Assembly: GCA_903910495.1 (NCBI GenBank)
Contig: CAIVZW010000580.1
Location: 1 to 7,284 of the forward strand
Reading direction: 5' to 3'
Source: an uncultured beta proteobacterium
GTDB taxonomy: Bacteria > Pseudomonadota > Gammaproteobacteria > Burkholderiales > Rhodocyclaceae
Length of the DNA stretch: 7,284 nucleotides
The notes under the pieces: generated by a model
Database searches by the model: none
Told to the model about the DNA's origin: nothing
What the model saw: only the letters and a program-made list of their open reading frames with translations
Shown here: positions 5,952-7,284 of the stretch, in pieces
Layout of the letters: every line of letters starts with the position of its first letter
Position numbering within the stretch: position 1 is the first letter of the stretch
Translations under genes and position numbers: made by a program

Positions 5952-6025
5952 GCCCTGTTAGTTAAATGGTATAACGGTTGATTTGTAATCATCAATTGGC
6001 AGTTCGATTCTGTCACGGGGCACCA
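5952..6025 (+). tRNA. tRNA-Thr (anticodon TGT)
   Basis: A complete cloverleaf can be drawn. The acceptor stem is GCCCTGT (5952-5958) with ACGGGGC (6015-6021). The D arm is GTTA/TAAC with GG in the loop. The anticodon arm is GTTGA/TCATC with loop TTTGTAA and anticodon TGT at 5984-5986. The T arm is GGCAG/CTGTC with TTCGATT, and ACCA is encoded. Threonine identity elements are present: G1-C72, C2-G71, G35 and U36. U8, A14, G18G19, U33 and the T-loop bases are all conserved. Odd points are a U-U mismatch in the anticodon stem (28/42), a weak AU-rich D stem, and a 4-base variable loop. It has its own promoter and terminator, so it is probably expressed. It reads ACA and perhaps other ACN codons. 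Confidence 0.8.
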
Positions 6026-6039
6026 ACGAATTCACAAAG

Positions 6040-6066
6040 AAAAAGCCCAATTTATGTGGGCTTTTT
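6040..6066. terminator. Strong bidirectional terminator
   Basis: AAAAAGCCC (6040-6048) pairs perfectly with GGGCTTTTT (6058-6066) over a 9-base loop. On the plus strand it ends the tRNA transcript 15 bases after CCA. On the minus strand the same stem ends in a T-run too, and lies 87 bases after the aldolase stop, so it can serve both directions. Confidence 0.85.
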
Positions 6067-6152
6067 CGTATTTACTGAGAGCGATTTGTTCGGCAAGCAA
6101 GCCTTATTTTGTTTGCTGCCCAGCTTCAGTTCAGTAAGGACTACTGTTCGCC

Positions 6153-6935
6153 TTACTTGTCGAGTTCTTCAATAGTTCGGTCCCAAGCCTCGCGCATTGC
6201 TTTTGTTAACAGCATGGTGTCGACAGCAGCGGCGACGAAACTGGCCCCGCACGAAATATGGTGTCTGGCGGTAACTGGATCTGTACCCATGATTCCCGCA
6301 GCTTTGCCCAGCGTGCAAATTCGTTTAATTGCATATTCGATTGCCGCTTTGACTTCCGGGTGTCCAGGATCTCCAAGATGACCCATCGAGGCCGATAAAT
6401 CTGCCGGCCCGATGAAAACGCCGTCGACTCCTTCGACCATTGTGATTTCGTCAAGATTTTCCAGGCCACGTTTCGTTTCTACCTGGACTAGCAGGCAAAG
6501 CTGTTCTTCCGCTACATGCACGTAATCCTCAACACCCCCCCAGCGTGACGCCCTGGCAACGATCGCCCCGATACCCCGAATACCCCGTGGCGGATAGCGC
6601 ATGGCAGATACGAGATCACGTGCTTCCTGAGCGCTATCAACCATCGGCACAAGCAATGTCTGTGCGCCGATGTCCAGAATTTGTTTGATCAGTGCAGGAT
6701 CCTTATTGACTGTACGCACAATCGGGTGACTGCTGTAGGGAGCCACGGCCTGCAGTTGCGCAAGTATGGTTGGAACATCGTTGGGCCCGTGTTCGCCATC
6801 GATCAACAGCCAGTCATATCCCGAGGTGGCCGCAATTTCCGCCGTGTAAGGATTGGCACACGTAAGCCACAAGCCCAGTTGCCTACGGCCCGCCTTGATG
6901 GATTCTTTAAAGAAGTTATGCGGAATATTTTTCAT
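6153..6935 (-). CDS. HpcH/HpaI-family class II aldolase
   Basis: The 260-residue TIM-barrel enzyme belongs to the HpcH/HpaI family, metal-dependent aldolases that split 4-hydroxy-2-oxoacids into pyruvate and an aldehyde. Family members act on 4-hydroxy-2-oxoheptanedioate (homoprotocatechuate pathway) or 2-keto-3-deoxy-sugar acids. The active site is intact: His49 in LIDGEHGPND (base), Arg74 in PIVRTV (pyruvate binding), Glu153 in VQVETKRG and Asp179 in FIGPADLS (metal ligands). These match HpaI positions with an offset of four. AAGGGA lies 8 bases before the ATG at 6935. Length is normal. The substrate cannot be assigned. The gene follows a 2-oxoacid dehydrogenase beta gene by 119 bases on the same strand, so a shared catabolic operon is plausible. 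Confidence 0.92.
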   Translation of the reverse strand: MKNIPHNFFKESIKAGRRQLGLWLTCANPYTAEIAATSGYDWLLIDGEHGPNDVPTILAQLQAVAPYSSHPIVRTVNKDPALIKQILDIGAQTLLVPMVDSAQEARDLVSAMRYPPRGIRGIGAIVARASRWGGVEDYVHVAEEQLCLLVQVETKRGLENLDEITMVEGVDGVFIGPADLSASMGHLGDPGHPEVKAAIEYAIKRICTLGKAAGIMGTDPVTARHHISCGASFVAAAVDTMLLTKAMREAWDRTIEELDK

Positions 6936-7054
6936 GATTGGAGTCCCTTTTCTTATGATCGATTCTTTTTATGTTTCTGACACGAACTTCATCGCAGTCG
7001 AATCGTATGGCTGCAGTTTTCACTATTTCCCTGGAGTTATTGTCTTTATGAGCA

Positions 7055-7284
7055 TCACACGCCGAGCCGTGCCCGGCGCAGCATCTCGACATCGTTGAAG
7101 CTTCGCGTCGGGGTATAGCCCGGAATCGGCAGGATACGCTGATGGATGATGTCGATGAACCCATCAGCCTGCGGGAAGAAATGCTCTTCCAGTTCGTAGG
7201 CCGGGGTAATCCAGTTGCGCGAGCCGAGCACCACGGCCGGCGCATCGAGATCATCAAAGCACAGATCGTTGATGGTTCTGGCCA
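7055..7284 (-). CDS. 2-oxoacid dehydrogenase (TPP-dependent) E1 beta subunit, C-terminal fragment
   Basis: This is the last 75 residues of a gene entering from the right edge and ending with TGA at 7057-7055. The sequence ...DLDAPAVVLGSRNWITPAYELEEHFFPQAD followed by ILPIPGYTP resembles the transketolase C-terminal domain of pyruvate/branched-chain/acetoin dehydrogenase beta subunits, where 'LDAP..R..' and 'P....LE...FPQ' segments recur. Such subunits pair with an alpha subunit and pass an acyl group to a lipoyl E2. The substrate is unknown. The following 119-base gap before the aldolase shows no terminator, so co-transcription is possible. The family call is from this fragment only. Confidence 0.65.
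   Translation of the reverse strand, partial: ARTINDLCFDDLDAPAVVLGSRNWITPAYELEEHFFPQADGFIDIIHQRILPIPGYTPTRSFNDVEMLRRARLGV

Overview
The window looks like chromosomal DNA of a Gram-negative proteobacterium, most likely a betaproteobacterium of the Rhodocyclales type. This rests on moderate-to-high GC in the coding regions, the GGDEF protein architecture, and GTAGGTCGGGCTT-type intergenic palindromes. It is a judgement from protein and repeat style, not from a search.

Layout from left to right. Positions 1-383 (minus strand) hold the N-terminal 127 codons of an IS110-family DEDD transposase that runs off the left edge. Upstream of its start, about 250 bases of gene-free, strongly structured DNA (about 424-635) fit the left-end bridge RNA of IS110-group elements, with a candidate promoter at 642-670. 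Positions 683-900 contain several short palindromes of the REP type. Next come two toxin-antitoxin modules arranged back to back: a Phd/YefM-like antitoxin with a PIN-domain toxin on the minus strand (1587 to 918), and a VapB (AbrB fold)/VapC pair on the plus strand (1763 to 2445). Each has a repeat in its promoter that could be the autoregulatory operator. Converging on vapC is a 356-residue nucleotidyltransferase-fold protein of the GSU2403 type (3577 to 2507, minus), whose start lies just downstream of a perfect 12-bp inverted repeat covering its -10 box. A 600-residue diguanylate cyclase with a GGEEF active site and an intact RxxD inhibitory site follows on the same strand (5451 to 3649).

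The 700-base gap 5452-6152 has no convincing protein gene but holds two similar RNA-type units on the plus strand. The first, about 5551-5710, has a TATAAT box, a tRNA-Thr-like anticodon-arm sequence and a terminator, and looks like a decayed or unrecognised RNA. The second is a complete but unusual tRNA-Thr(TGT) at 5952-6025 with a good promoter and a strong terminator. The right side (minus strand) carries a complete HpcH/HpaI-type class II aldolase (6935 to 6153), preceded by the C-terminal 75 residues of a thiamine-diphosphate-dependent 2-oxoacid dehydrogenase beta subunit (7284 to 7055). These two may be one catabolic operon.

Taken together, positions 1-3620 are an accessory segment (insertion sequence, REP-like repeats, two toxin-antitoxin pairs, a solitary regulated nucleotidyltransferase) set beside signalling and metabolic genes. 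The most interesting items are the IS110 bridge-RNA candidate, whose A-C mismatches on the plus strand become G-U pairs on the minus strand; the nucleotidyltransferase palindrome; and the paired tRNA-Thr-like units.
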